Assembly (NCBI RefSeq): GCF_026151205.1
Contig: NC_087081.1
Coordinates: forward strand, 10,355,113-10,419,112
DNA from: Bolinopsis microptera
Lineage: Eukaryota; Ctenophora; Tentaculata; Lobata; Bolinopsidae
Length of the DNA stretch: 64,000 nucleotides
Reading direction: 5' to 3'
Both the position numbers and the translations under genes were made by a program. Shown piece by piece: positions 27,001 through 35,528 of this stretch. Each line of letters begins with the position of its first letter. Position 1 is the stretch's first letter. The notes under the pieces are model-generated. The model was given only the letters and a program-made list of their open reading frames with translations, searched no databases and was not told the origin of the DNA.

Positions 27001-30000
27001 AACCAGCGATTTATTCACGTTTTACCAATTCTATTCACATGGATCCATCGCACATTCCATTCTCTCTATATTTTAACTGATAAGGACTATCACAGATGAT
27101 CCTTCCTGCTTGTTTATATCGTTCTTCTTACATGGAATGTGCGATGTATCATGGTGAATAGAATTGGTAAAACATAAATAAATCGGTGGTTTTTTAATTT
27201 TTTTACCCAGGATTTTTTTGGTGGTTTCTATTAACCAATGTAAACAGTTCTGGGTGAGAAATTAAAGCTAGCACACTCAGGAGCTAACTTTGTCAGACAA
27301 GCTCAGACTCACACAAAACTTAGCACGAAGTTGTGTCTAATTATGATTGACATTCTCTAAAAATTTGAATCAAAAATATTAATCAGAACGTAAGTTATGG
27401 CGCTTTTCCATTCTGAAATAAAATAATTAGTGAGATCTCAGCGAGCTGTTACAATTTTAAGAGATAAGGATGGGTAGACTTTTGAGGCCCACCCTGTATA
27501 ACAACAAAGTCGGTGCGATTATAAACTAATTACACTGGTTATAACATCAGAGGCGTGGAGTTATACGTGAATCTAACTGCATGTATAATACGATTACACC
27601 AGTTATTGCACTCGGCTGCGCCTCGTGAAATAACTGCAATAATCGAACTCGGCTTCGCCTCGTGCGATTATTGTATCAATTTCCACTCGGCTGCGCCTCG
27701 TGCAATTAATAGTGTAATCGCATTATACGCAGTTAGATTAGCGTATATAATAATAATTAAAAGTTATAATAATAGTGACGGAGATTACCCAAAGGACGGA
27801 TTAAGAAAGCAGTATTTAATCACTTGGCAAATTATATAAATGCACGAAATCTCACAAATTAGTGATAAGTTGAGAACTTACAGCGTTATTGGACGGCTGC
27901 CAAGTTTCCGGTAGTGAGTAAACACTGTCCACACGGATGGTCATGTGGTTACTAACCCCGTACACTTCAGCTGAGACTAACGGGTTCGTTACTGTTACTT
28001 CAACCTGTAACTCCGGCTGGACAAAATATTAGTGAGTACAGAGCAGTGCTCGCATTCCACGAAGGCACGATATAAATACCGAAATATATTAAAATGCAAA
28101 AGCTTGTTATCGTACATGCAATATGATGAGCTATATTGTCTTACAAAAAAACAATATTATGCATGATTGATTGGGGGACTGGTCCGTAGTACCAGCCAAT
28201 GTTTACTCAAAAGTAATATATATAATTGAAATAAGTTAAATATTCATCCCCGAGGGGCACGCAGATTATAATTGTGATGTTATCTATTAAAACTATTCAA
28301 TTAAAATTTTATTGGTCGAGTCGACTGGCCCTGATCTGCAAACATATTTGATATTAGTAACTTTATGATGCTGCCTCACCGCAATTAGGTGTGTTATCAG
28401 TGTAGATATAATGCGCTATGTGGCAGTGAAATAAGGAATGTGCTGTTAGAATGGCAGGTGGTTTGAAATGTTGTCCTGATTCAGATTGTTTAATTTGAGC
28501 TGTATGAGTTTGGTTTTGAGTGATTATTGACTATGTTTTTTGTGATTTACGTAATCCAGGTAGGTTGTGGAGTAAAAATGGTGGCCATTCGTCGTTGCAG
28601 CTAGCACTTTGCAAGTCTAGTAGTACTTTTTTTGACGAATTCTTATATATGTTGATAGAAAATATACTGGATGGGCATATATGCGAGTGTTATGCTCTGA
28701 AATAGCGAGCATTGGGCCTTTATAAAAGATGCTAGATCTCAGGTCAGTCTGTGAGTAAATTGATAACCAGTCTAAGTTTTGTTCGTGTGTCGTTCCTTGT
28801 TTGGGTGTGTTAGGAGGGAAAAGTTCTGAAATCGATTTAGGTAACAAACTAGACATATTTCGAACTTTGTGCAGTATGTATGCATGTATTTCTCATAACT
28901 ATACACAAAACTGATATTAAAGTATTAACACCAAAATGGAAGTTCGCAGATTGGACTGGCACATAAAATTTAGTAAAAGTTTTAAAATTCTAAAATGTTA
29001 GTGTAACCCTGGCTAGGGTTGGCCCTACATTTTACAACTAAAAGTTACAGGAAAAAGTATAATTTACATGAAAAATACAGGGTGGGCCAAAAGTCAGTAC
29101 CCATACGTTGGCCTTAATAGCTCCGCCGTGTTTTATATTTGAGAGCTGTTGCTTTGCAGATGGCATACTGTACTTACTTGTTCGAGGATTCCGTCGTCAA
29201 AATTTGAAAATTCGAATATTTTAGACCACGCCCATTCAATATTAAAACACCTATATTGTTTTCTCTGAACATGCTGAACGCCTTAATTTTTAGAGACGGT
29301 AGATTATCAAATGTTGCATATGATCTGAAAACATGAGGCAAAACGGATTAGAAATGACGAAGTTATCAAGCATTTTCTGTATCTCGTTAACAATATTGAC
29401 TGGGTGATTATGTGACACCGTGACACGACACCTTATTTGGGCACCCTTAACAATTCCCATAATGTTTAACGGGGTAGTTAACGGGGGCACCTTATCACGT
29501 GATTAGGTAATCCAATCACCTGATCACACGTAATGAATAAACTCGTTATGCTTCATATCTCGGTCATCTGAGAAGCTACAGTTCTAATTCTTTCAGGACA
29601 AACGTAATTCGAATGGCCAAACACAATTCAATAACATTTAGCTTGATCCGACTATCCAAACTATCAAATAAATGTGAAAATGAACCTCCATTTGAAAAAA
29701 ATGAACGCGAATATTTTTCGAGTTGACAAATTCCTCGAACCAGTGGTGGTACTAAGTCATACCAGAAAGAAGTATTTAAATTGGGCACTCAGTGACTGAG
29801 CTATAAAGGCCAACGTATGGGTACTGACTTTTGGCCCACCCTGGATACAAGGATACAAGGATACAAAAGTGATAATTACTTTATTGAGTACACAATAGTT
29901 GTAATTCTGAAATAATTTAAGTTACACAATTCTAATTATTAACAAGTGTGTAGGGATAATTTAGAAATGTTATATAATGCTAGTTTTAGAAAAATAGATA

Positions 30001-32178
30001 AATCGAGTTTGTATGGTTCAATCTTATTTTAAGGTCCTATAGCATTATTTTAAGGTCCTATAGCACCCTGTATATATATTATCTCGGCATATGAAAGTTA
30101 AAATACATATTACATGTAATACCTGAAGGATATTCTGACCAGTGTTCGCAGCAACATTTTCAGCTGTTGTCCCACTATGGATTACAACAGCCTGAGTGAA
30201 CCCATTCTCACCTGAAATACAGAGATACCTTACTGGTGGGGACCATATTTATTCTGATTCTCAGTCTTGATTGGTCAATGATGGAGGTTGATTGGTTCCT
30301 CTCCCACAATTTTTCACATATTTTATTCGCAAAAAGTAAAATCATCCCGGCAAAAATGGTTAACTAAACTATGTACCTCGAGACACACACAAACGGCAAA
30401 AACATCTATAATAATAAATTATTATAGACGTGGATTCTCGTGGGGAGGTGAGTTACATTTGTTTATTCAACATGGAGGTTCTGCTCAGCAGGAGACAGAG
30501 GTGAAGCACATTTTGTATTATGGAACGCTTGTAACGCTTGTAACGCTTGTAACTCCTTCCAGTATAAGATGACGATTGCCTCGATCTTTCGGTTTCAGCT
30601 TAACTCCCTAGGCCCTAGGTCATGAGTAGAACCGAAGGATCAGAATATATGTTGCATGTTGCTCGTATTAACTATAAAATATCAATTTTGAGGGATAAGG
30701 AAGTGTTTATAGGTTCTGAAACCTATTTAAATCGGTTCTGAAACCTATTTAATTCGATTTCTCGTGCAATTTTAGATGAAGAACAGTTATCAAAATGAGT
30801 TAATAAATAGGTCGATTTCGGTAATTTTTGAGCTTTCGTTTAGAAAATAATTCGGGACCTTCAAAGGGGGGTAACAAGAAGGAGTTACAAGCGTTCCATA
30901 ATACAAAATGTGCATCACCTCTTTCTCCTGCTGAGCAGAACCTCCACCTTAAAAGTAAACAAATGTACCTCCCCACGAATCCGCATCTATTATATGGTAG
31001 ATAACTGAGTTATCTGACTATTTATCTGACATTAAACTAATCAACAGTGCATTTAAATTAACCTTTGAGAAGAGATGAGAGATCTAGAACACCTTGACCA
31101 ATTGGAGCAGTCTTCTCTTCCCTTGCCTTTTTCTCCTTCGGCAACACTTCAATCACGTGAAACAGGACTAGCCTAGCAGATGAGAATAAAGAATAGTAAA
31201 GGTTGCTTAATATCATGGTTAAATATTTACTTTTACAGCCAGCAGATTAATAGGTTGTCAAGCTGGGGAAAAACTGATACAAATTGGAAATCATACCTGT
31301 GACATATTTCATCTATAGCTGACGGATCATCTAAATTAACTTCAATACTGGCATTAAAATTGAACTTTGTAATTCCATCAGGTCCGATTTCAGCCTTGTT
31401 CGTTTCTCCAAGGGTCTTGCCAAACTCTACTCTAGCGTACGCAGTTACTGCATCTCCTTTGACACCTCGCTGTAATGCCAAACGATTAATGTAACATTTG
31501 AACTGAACATGAAATATTCAGGTCATTTAAATTTGAGGCAAAATCAAAAGTAATTGGATATATTCATTAGTCATATATATGATATTATATATACATGCCT
31601 AATATGTCTCTTTTTTTTTTATTTTGCCATAAATTTTATAATATGTATATTGTATATATATCGGCTCAATCACTGGAACCATTTAAAGCTCTTCTAAAAA
31701 CTTTTCTGTTTAAATTGCCCCTTCATGAACTTGAAAAACTTTATCGATAATTTATTTTGGTCAATATTGGTGTTCGATTTTTACATATAAGTATCATTTT
31801 CTGTCATTAGACTTAATGATATATTTTCAAGCATACGTTACCAGTCCTTATCTTATTCAAGTACTTTTCTGGGATGTTTAGATTAAACTGCTGAGTACAA
31901 GTTTTATCTTAAAAGTGGTGTTATTAAATTTCAATTTATATATATATATATAACTAGACCTGCTTAAGCCAGGGGAATGGCCCGGTACCCATTAATAAAA
32001 GGTGAGTTATATTTTGTTGGTATTAATTATGTAGAAAATTAGGAACCTGATCAAATGTTAAAAGATAAAATGACCTTATTCCTATTATACTCACTAGATT
32101 CTTAGCCTGAATAATTTTTATCTGTATAGTTGATGTACGTTTTTCTTCACCGGCTGGTGCCCCTCCTTTGTCAGCCAT
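13012..32178 (-). CDS. CFAP70: CFAP70, cilia and flagella associated protein 70 (24 exons)
   Basis: CFAP70 is a motile-cilium axoneme protein with an N-terminal beta-type domain and C-terminal TPR repeats. Exons on the minus strand, 5' to 3': 32178-32095, 31469-31297, 31172-31063, 30211-30123, 28004-27882, 26259-26155, 26012-25872, 25412-25271, 23293-23248, 22920-22755, 22390-22280, 21661-21503, 21378-21253, 21094-20987, 18074-17974, 17462-17297, 16122-16022, 15779-15691, 15534-15439, 15235-15129, 14753-14561, 14173-13988, 13417-13285, 13132-13012. All have AG/GT borders with matching phases, and the sum is 2976 bases (991 residues plus stop). Human CFAP70, from memory, is about 1120 residues, and the order of conserved blocks is the same. 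The least certain junction is the exon 8 donor: GTGATA after 25271 keeps frame, whereas the GTATGT at 25274-25269 does not. Exon 9 (46 bp) is supported mainly by phase. No frameshift or stop was seen, so the gene looks functional. Confidence 0.96.
13691..13975. repeat. 21-bp minisatellite, 13 units, CRE core (CFAP70 intron 22)
   Basis: Unit CACTATACTATCACRTGACGT; each unit contains TGACGTCA and most contain CACGTGAC or CACATGAC. The unit is open in several frames, which gives spurious reading frames on both strands. Confidence 0.93.
14341..14596 (-). repeat. 36-bp minisatellite carrying the CFAP70 exon 21 splice donor
   Basis: The 3' end of CFAP70 exon 21 and its GTAAGT donor are repeated in tandem. 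Plus-strand units start at 14341, 14377, 14413, 14449, 14485, 14521 and 14557, each 36 bp. On the minus strand each unit reads GTAAGTGGGCTTTACTTGG and on into the GHILYL codons. The unit is a multiple of three, so the array reads in frame as a 12-residue repeat ([12 protein letters not shown]), and every one of the seven donors leaves the exon in phase 1. The four exon-proximal units read CTTG|GTAAGT, the three distal ones CTTA|GTAAGT. The first donor gives a product colinear with human CFAP70, so the rest are probably intronic. Confidence 0.93.
14754..14930 (-). repeat. Duplicated acceptor of CFAP70 exon 21 with CRE-type spacer repeats
   Basis: Read on the minus strand, the segment TTCCTCCTCAG|GTAGAAAGTGC occurs twice, with exon starts at 14920 and 14753, 167 bp apart. 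Between them lie about six 22- to 24-bp units with the core ACGTGACGTCATC. Using the upstream copy (14920) gives [17 protein letters not shown] and then a stop, so only the 14753 copy supports the protein. Confidence 0.88.
15580..15680. repeat. Short tandem array ACTCACGTGACGTTATCAA (CFAP70 intron 18)
   Basis: Four to five units of about 19 bp with ACGTGACGTTAT, ending in ACGTGACGTCATTA. Same core as the other CFAP70 intron arrays but a different unit length. Confidence 0.82.
16429..17229. mobile_element. 801-bp MITE with TA flanks (CFAP70 intron 16)
   Basis: Ends CCTTACTCGGGATTATTA and its inverted copy, with TA on both sides. Subterminal direct repeats (GTGGTGGGTTT ... CGCCATATTTTTCCCGAACC) occur at both ends. 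The surrounding DNA is itself duplicated: AAAATAACAGTATTA.TCTAA lies on both sides. Confidence 0.8.
17560..17960. repeat. 22-bp minisatellite, about 16-17 units, CRE core (CFAP70 intron 15)
   Basis: Unit ACGTGACGTCATCATAACAA plus TA; some units read ACGTCACGTCATC. The array ends a few bases before the exon 15 donor at 17973. Confidence 0.93.
18739..20521 (+). CDS. Secreted BPI/LBP/CETP-family (BPI-fold) protein, two exons
   Basis: Exon 1 is 18739-18894 and exon 2 is 19055-20521, with a 160-bp GT-AG phase-0 intron; the protein is 540 residues. Family members bind lipids such as bacterial lipopolysaccharide through two beta barrels. Seen here: a hydrophobic signal peptide ([14 protein letters not shown]...), a first barrel, the family's disulfide cysteines C163 and C203 (40 apart, as in human BPI), a Pro-rich linker, and a second barrel ending [20 protein letters not shown], which matches human BPI GFPLPTPARVQLYNVVL. 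An unusual RKKR (residues 287-290) sits in the linker and looks like a furin-type site; C251 and C296 flank it. The gene lies inside CFAP70 intron 14 on the opposite strand. AATAAA occurs at 20713, about 190 bp past the stop. A defence role is inferred from the family only. Confidence 0.93.
20987..25412 (-). CDS. CFAP70: CFAP70 exons 8-14, middle region
   Basis: Exon 8 encodes [17 protein letters not shown] and ends in [12 protein letters not shown], matching human RIADCRLWPVEI. Exon 10 carries [20 protein letters not shown], matching [20 protein letters not shown]. Exon 11 is a Ser/Gly/Lys-rich linker with no clear counterpart. Exon 12 encodes [19 protein letters not shown] (family GTYIVLEIQLDKALVPKR). 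Exon 13 encodes [15 protein letters not shown] and [17 protein letters not shown]. Exon 14 ends [11 protein letters not shown], identical in spacing to human [11 protein letters not shown]. Phases are all 0 from exon 11 to exon 14. Intron 8 contains the CCGGCTATAAGCCGG foldback element and a 218-bp tandem duplication. Intron 14 (18075-20986) contains the opposite-strand BPI-like gene. Confidence 0.93.
23594..24467. mobile_element. Foldback transposon built of CCGGCTATAAGCCGG palindromes
   Basis: Outer inverted ends contain TTGGTAGATCACCGACCGGC. CAATATAA occurs outside both ends (23586-23593 and 24468-24475), an apparent 8-bp target duplication. The interior is symmetric: GAGCGACGGCTATTAGCCGG on the left, its complement on the right, with many AGCCGGCTTATAGCCGG modules and a GTACTGAACGATAGTCAGGA segment. 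Lies in CFAP70 intron 8. No coding capacity. Confidence 0.85.
24682..25122. repeat. 218-bp tandem duplication (CFAP70 intron 8)
   Basis: Two near-identical units starting with AGATATGTCGTCAGGGCGG at 24683 and 24901 and ending with GGGGGTTAACTTGGAGTCAG. Similar frames on the minus strand in both copies are by-products. Confidence 0.88.
25872..32178 (-). CDS. CFAP70: CFAP70 exons 1-7, N-terminal domain
   Basis: Exon 1 starts with ATG at 32178 and encodes [14 protein letters not shown] followed by a beta strand, [12 protein letters not shown]. Exon 2 carries the [16 protein letters not shown] block that matches the family's LKGFKGDTPVTFIRAEF region. Exon 3 encodes [14 protein letters not shown], nearly identical to human [14 protein letters not shown]. 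Exon 5 carries [16 protein letters not shown] and YSLPETW, matching family LEVKV and YSVPESF. Exons 6 and 7 are the VPL... and [12 protein letters not shown] segments (family GGPYEEEEGELN). Introns 2-6 hold foldback MITEs (26745-27447, 29078-29843, about 30422-30995). Use of the first ATG is supported by the match directly after it. An upstream promoter is not recognisable; a minus-strand LINE 3' end lies only about 400 bp upstream (32573-32745). Confidence 0.95.
26745..27447. mobile_element. Foldback element with about 300-bp inverted arms (CFAP70 intron 5)
   Basis: The left arm begins GATCTCACTAATTATTT and the right arm ends AAATAATTAGTGAGATC. The inner parts TTGGTTAATAGAAACCACCA and its complement, and GGAATGTGCGATG and its complement, confirm the symmetry. 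No gene inside. Confidence 0.82.
27600..27725. repeat. Hairpin cluster with ACTCGGCTKCGCCTCGTG tips (CFAP70 intron 5)
   Basis: Three copies of ACTCGGCTGCGCCTCGTG or ACTCGGCTTCGCCTCGTG, each between its own complementary arms: CAGTTATT/AATAACTG, CAATAATCG/CGATTATTG and AATT-type arms. It resembles the 3440-3680 cluster with a different tip sequence. Confidence 0.82.
29078..29843. mobile_element. 766-bp MITE, CAGGGTGGGCC ends (CFAP70 intron 4)
   Basis: Ends CAGGGTGGGCCAAAAGTCAG and the inverted copy; arms of about 47 bp. A truncated relative ends at 11642 and a further end (GGCCCACCCTGTA) lies at about 27497-27509. Interior matches include ATGTTYAACGGGGTAGTTAA and CACGTGATTAGG. Confidence 0.8.
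29847..30090 (-). mobile_element. LINE 3' end, (ATCCTTGT)n-tailed family, copy in CFAP70 intron 4
   Basis: The plus strand reads GGATACAA repeats, then TTACTTTATTGAGTACACAA, then a 200-bp body with TTTAAGGTCCTATAGC repeated twice near the end. It matches the copy at 32573 over most of its length and is truncated on the right. Confidence 0.72.
30422..30995. mobile_element. Foldback MITE (CFAP70 intron 3)
   Basis: ATTATAGACGTGGATTCTCG, then a 120-bp arm with GGAGGTTCTGCTCAGCAGGA; the inverted arm is at 30870-30995. GTAACGCTT is tripled at the inner end of the left arm. Confidence 0.8.
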
Positions 32179-32572
32179 CCTAACAAGCGAATGGATTATT
32201 CATTTGGTACCAACTATGTACCATGATGCATATAATAACGAATCATATTTTTTGACACGTGACTGAAAGTTTTGGTTGGATGAAGCTGATCGGTGAATCG
32301 GAAAAATATGCCTCACCTCCTGTTCCCCATCACATAAGCATCTAGATTCATAAAAATGGATGTTCTGATCGAAATGACAACGTCTTTCTTCATTAAATAA
32401 ATCAAGAATAACAACAATAATAGTACTCCACTGTGAACTAAATGGGCATAGTAAAGCTTTTTGGAGAATTCTCGTGAGAGTCTGCTTACAACACACCGCC
32501 ATCCAAAGATTACACCTCGAGAGGAGGAATATGCCAAAACGGTATACACTATACAGGCAACTAAAAGAGACT

Positions 32573-32800
32573 AGGATACAAGGTTACAAAAGTGATATAA
32601 TTACTTTATTGAGTACACAATAGTTGTAATTCTGAAATAATTTAAGTTTAAAAACAATTCCAATTATTTACAGATGTGTTGGAATAATTTAGAAATATTA
32701 TATTATGCGAGTTCAATTTTATTTTGAGGTCCTATAGCATTATGCACTGGCCAGTATTTGAGTAGAAATCTGGGCTCTTATAGTAGGCTGTATATTGTTC
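32573..32800 (-). mobile_element. LINE 3' end, (ATCCTTGT)n-tailed family, upstream of CFAP70
   Basis: The plus strand reads AGGATACAAGGTTACAAAAG, then the same body as 29847-30090 including GAGGTCCTATAGCATTATG. It lies between the CFAP70 start and the plus-strand CR1-like LINE, in inverted orientation to that LINE. Confidence 0.7.
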
Positions 32801-33281
32801 GTTCACAGAGAGAATTGAATGGATTGCTCTTGCTGTGGCAGTAAATTTGGTAGGATCGAAAGTTTTATTGGGGAGCAAACCGGTCAGTGATATTTTTGGA
32901 ATGGAAGTTAAATTTTTCCCTAACTGAGTAACCAGTCAGTTAAAACATGATTTTCGTCCTCAATAGGCGTAAGCCCCTTGCTGGAAAAGCATCTTAAGTG
33001 CACTATCGACCTTCTCTTGGTACTAGGGGCGTTTAGTATCGACCCCTCTCAATCAGGGACAAAAGGATTTCGCGGCATGTACGAAATCGCGAAATTTCCC
33101 ATTCTTCGCGACAAATTTTATGTATAGTTTAATGTATATCCTGTTAAATACTTTCAGCGCTGCTATATAACAAATAATTTGAGGGAAAGTATGTCGTAAT
33201 TCCCTCAAAGGGGTGTCGTAAGTTTACACGTTGCCTTAACAGCTGATTGTTTTGACTTTTGCTGGCTGTTTGTTTTAACGT

Positions 33282-35528
33282 TTGCTGAGTATGGGTGACA
33301 ACAACAAGAGTAACAAGAGAGCCTCATCTAATAACAACATGTCACGAATTCTTTCCCCTGCGGACAAAAAGGCAAAGTCCCGGTCCAAGAACAACACTCC
33401 AGGACTAGAGGTGAAAGGAAAAGATGGATCTTGTGAGGCTATTGTTGTAGACAGTGATGTAACACTCCCAAAGATTGACAGTTCACACAGGGACAAGACA
33501 AAATGTCCATGCAATAAGTCAATATCGTCATGGAAGATTGACTGTGTAAAGTGCAAGCAATATTGGCACATAGACTGTCTAACTATGAACGGACTCAATC
33601 AGAAAAACGTCAACAGCATGACCAATTGGCACTGCCCCTTTTGTTTGGTTTTACCAATTCCCACACTCGAAACTGCTGCAGATGTGTGTTATGTGTGTAG
33701 GAACACTCTGACACTTCAAAAATCTAACAGTCAGTGTGAGACAGCTATTGCCACAGAGAAGCTTAATACCATCACAGCTTTTGGTGAAAAGCTTGGCAAA
33801 GTTGACTTTGACAGTCTAAACGACAGCATTGCCGCCATCCAGAACCTTGACCTCCATATCAAGCACCTACTGGTTAGTGACAAGAACACTGCTCCAGCAT
33901 GGGTTGAAATTATGGAAGGAGATCTGAAGCAGCTGAAAACTTCAGTTGACTGCGGACTCGGAAAGGTTTCTGAGACTGATAGTGGCCTAACAGAACAGAT
34001 TAGAGTGTTGAACAAGCAACTGCAGGACTTTTCTATTCCTCAAGTAAGTGCTCAATCTTCATCCAAGACCAAAGATCTCATGGAAAAAATAGAGAAGAAT
34101 CTCCATGAGCTAAATTCCAAGCAGTCTCTGGAGACGAATCAGGAGCTAACAGCCATCAGACAGTCTTTGAACACTCTTGAGCAAAATTCTTTGGCTTCTT
34201 CTGACCATTTAAATGCCCAACTTACCAATTCTTCACTTGCCCCTGGCCCAGACCTAACAGCTAATGAGCATCTCAAATCAAGAGAAGAACCAGTTGTAGG
34301 CGCTATAGAAGAGTTTATCACCACAGAAGAGCAGGATCTTCTCCTCCTTGCCTGTCAATCACTTGACGAGGATTTTGTTGTGGAAGGAGCTCGTGCTGTG
34401 TATTCTCTGGGAGAACCATACAAGTATAATGGCTCCAAGTCACCCAATGGTCAGCTAGAGTCAACCAGCTTCTCCAAACTGATGGACAAAATCAATGGGG
34501 CATTCTGTAGTGGTGAGAAACCGAAGATCAATAGTCTGCTGATCAACCGCTTCAAAGAGGATGGCTCCCTACCAAAACATTCGGATGATGAAGCCACCAT
34601 CCACCCCGAATCCGAAATTTTCACTGTGTCCATCGGAGGCCAGTGCAACATCAAATTCTTTGACAAGAAGACGGATGATATAGCCCTTGACCACCCATGT
34701 GTTCCAAGATCCATGTATCGCATGACACGAAGTAGCCAAGAGTATTACAGCCACTGTATCATGGATGGGGCAATAACTGGTGGGGTCAGATACAGCCTAA
34801 CTTTTCGTTCAGTTAGCTTCAGGAACAAGAACTCTACGTGCATCATAGGAGACAGTCATACAGGGGGGCTTAAGTTTGGGTCAGATGCCAGGAAATCGTT
34901 TGGACAATGGTTCCCTGGGAGGCAATATTTTGCACCAGTGGTTGACCAGATTGACCCATATGTCACATGTGGTTATCGTAACGTTGTTTTGATGTGTGCG
35001 ATTAATGATCTTAAAAAACCCGAGATCAAGAATACAGCTGATATTAAACGAAATGTATTTATTCCCTTTATTAAAAAGATTGAGAAAATTCATGCTATTA
35101 ACCCTAAGGCACATGTATATGTTTGTCCAGCCCTGCCTACAAAGCTTGCTGAACTGAATAGAAAAGTTGTTTGCTTTAACCGCCTTATTTTGACAGAGCT
35201 GATCCCTTCAAATTTTGGTGTGACTTACGTCGATGGGTTCGGTGGGTTCTGTGATGATGCTGGGCTTCTTAGCCAACAGTTCTCCAGAAACATCGGCCGA
35301 GACCAGCGACCAGATTATCTCCACCTTAACTGGAGGGGTACAGCTAAACTAGGCACTTTGATTCGTAACACAGTGCTTCTTAGAATGAATGGAGGAGTTG
35401 ATAGAAGGAAAAGGAGAACAGACGAGGTTGATGGACGCTCATATCGGAACGTGTTGAGTGGGACGGGTTCTACTACTGCTGCTGAGTCTCGACACCAGGA
35501 TGGTTACCAGCCATTCTTACTCCCCTGA
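33282..35528 (+). CDS. CR1-like LINE ORF1: PHD finger, coiled region, AlkB oxygenase, SGNH esterase (748 aa)
   Basis: Intact 748-residue frame. Residues about 74-121 form a PHD-type zinc finger (CPCNKS ... CVKCKQYWHIDC ... HCPFC). Residues about 150-330 are helical and polar, probably coiled coil. Residues about 345-515 are an AlkB-type 2-oxoglutarate/Fe(II) oxygenase: H433-S-D435 (PKHSDDE), distal H491 (YYSHC), and R503-x5-R509 (RYSLTFR). Residues about 520-700 are an SGNH hydrolase: GDSH with Ser525, N575 in CAINDL, and D678-x-x-H681 (DYLHLN). Esterase and PHD domains in CR1 ORF1 are established; the AlkB part is what stands out. ORF2 follows in the +2 frame and its open frame overlaps the ORF1 end. 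Confidence 0.93.
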   Translation: MLSMGDNNKSNKRASSNNNMSRILSPADKKAKSRSKNNTPGLEVKGKDGSCEAIVVDSDVTLPKIDSSHRDKTKCPCNKSISSWKIDCVKCKQYWHIDCLTMNGLNQKNVNSMTNWHCPFCLVLPIPTLETAADVCYVCRNTLTLQKSNSQCETAIATEKLNTITAFGEKLGKVDFDSLNDSIAAIQNLDLHIKHLLVSDKNTAPAWVEIMEGDLKQLKTSVDCGLGKVSETDSGLTEQIRVLNKQLQDFSIPQVSAQSSSKTKDLMEKIEKNLHELNSKQSLETNQELTAIRQSLNTLEQNSLASSDHLNAQLTNSSLAPGPDLTANEHLKSREEPVVGAIEEFITTEEQDLLLLACQSLDEDFVVEGARAVYSLGEPYKYNGSKSPNGQLESTSFSKLMDKINGAFCSGEKPKINSLLINRFKEDGSLPKHSDDEATIHPESEIFTVSIGGQCNIKFFDKKTDDIALDHPCVPRSMYRMTRSSQEYYSHCIMDGAITGGVRYSLTFRSVSFRNKNSTCIIGDSHTGGLKFGSDARKSFGQWFPGRQYFAPVVDQIDPYVTCGYRNVVLMCAINDLKKPEIKNTADIKRNVFIPFIKKIEKIHAINPKAHVYVCPALPTKLAELNRKVVCFNRLILTELIPSNFGVTYVDGFGGFCDDAGLLSQQFSRNIGRDQRPDYLHLNWRGTAKLGTLIRNTVLLRMNGGVDRRKRRTDEVDGRSYRNVLSGTGSTTAAESRHQDGYQPFLLP

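Noticed and set aside
32200-32549. Two overlapping minus-strand frames upstream of CFAP70
   Set aside because: No protein-like pattern or splice link; CFAP70 exon 1 already starts with a good ATG at 32178.
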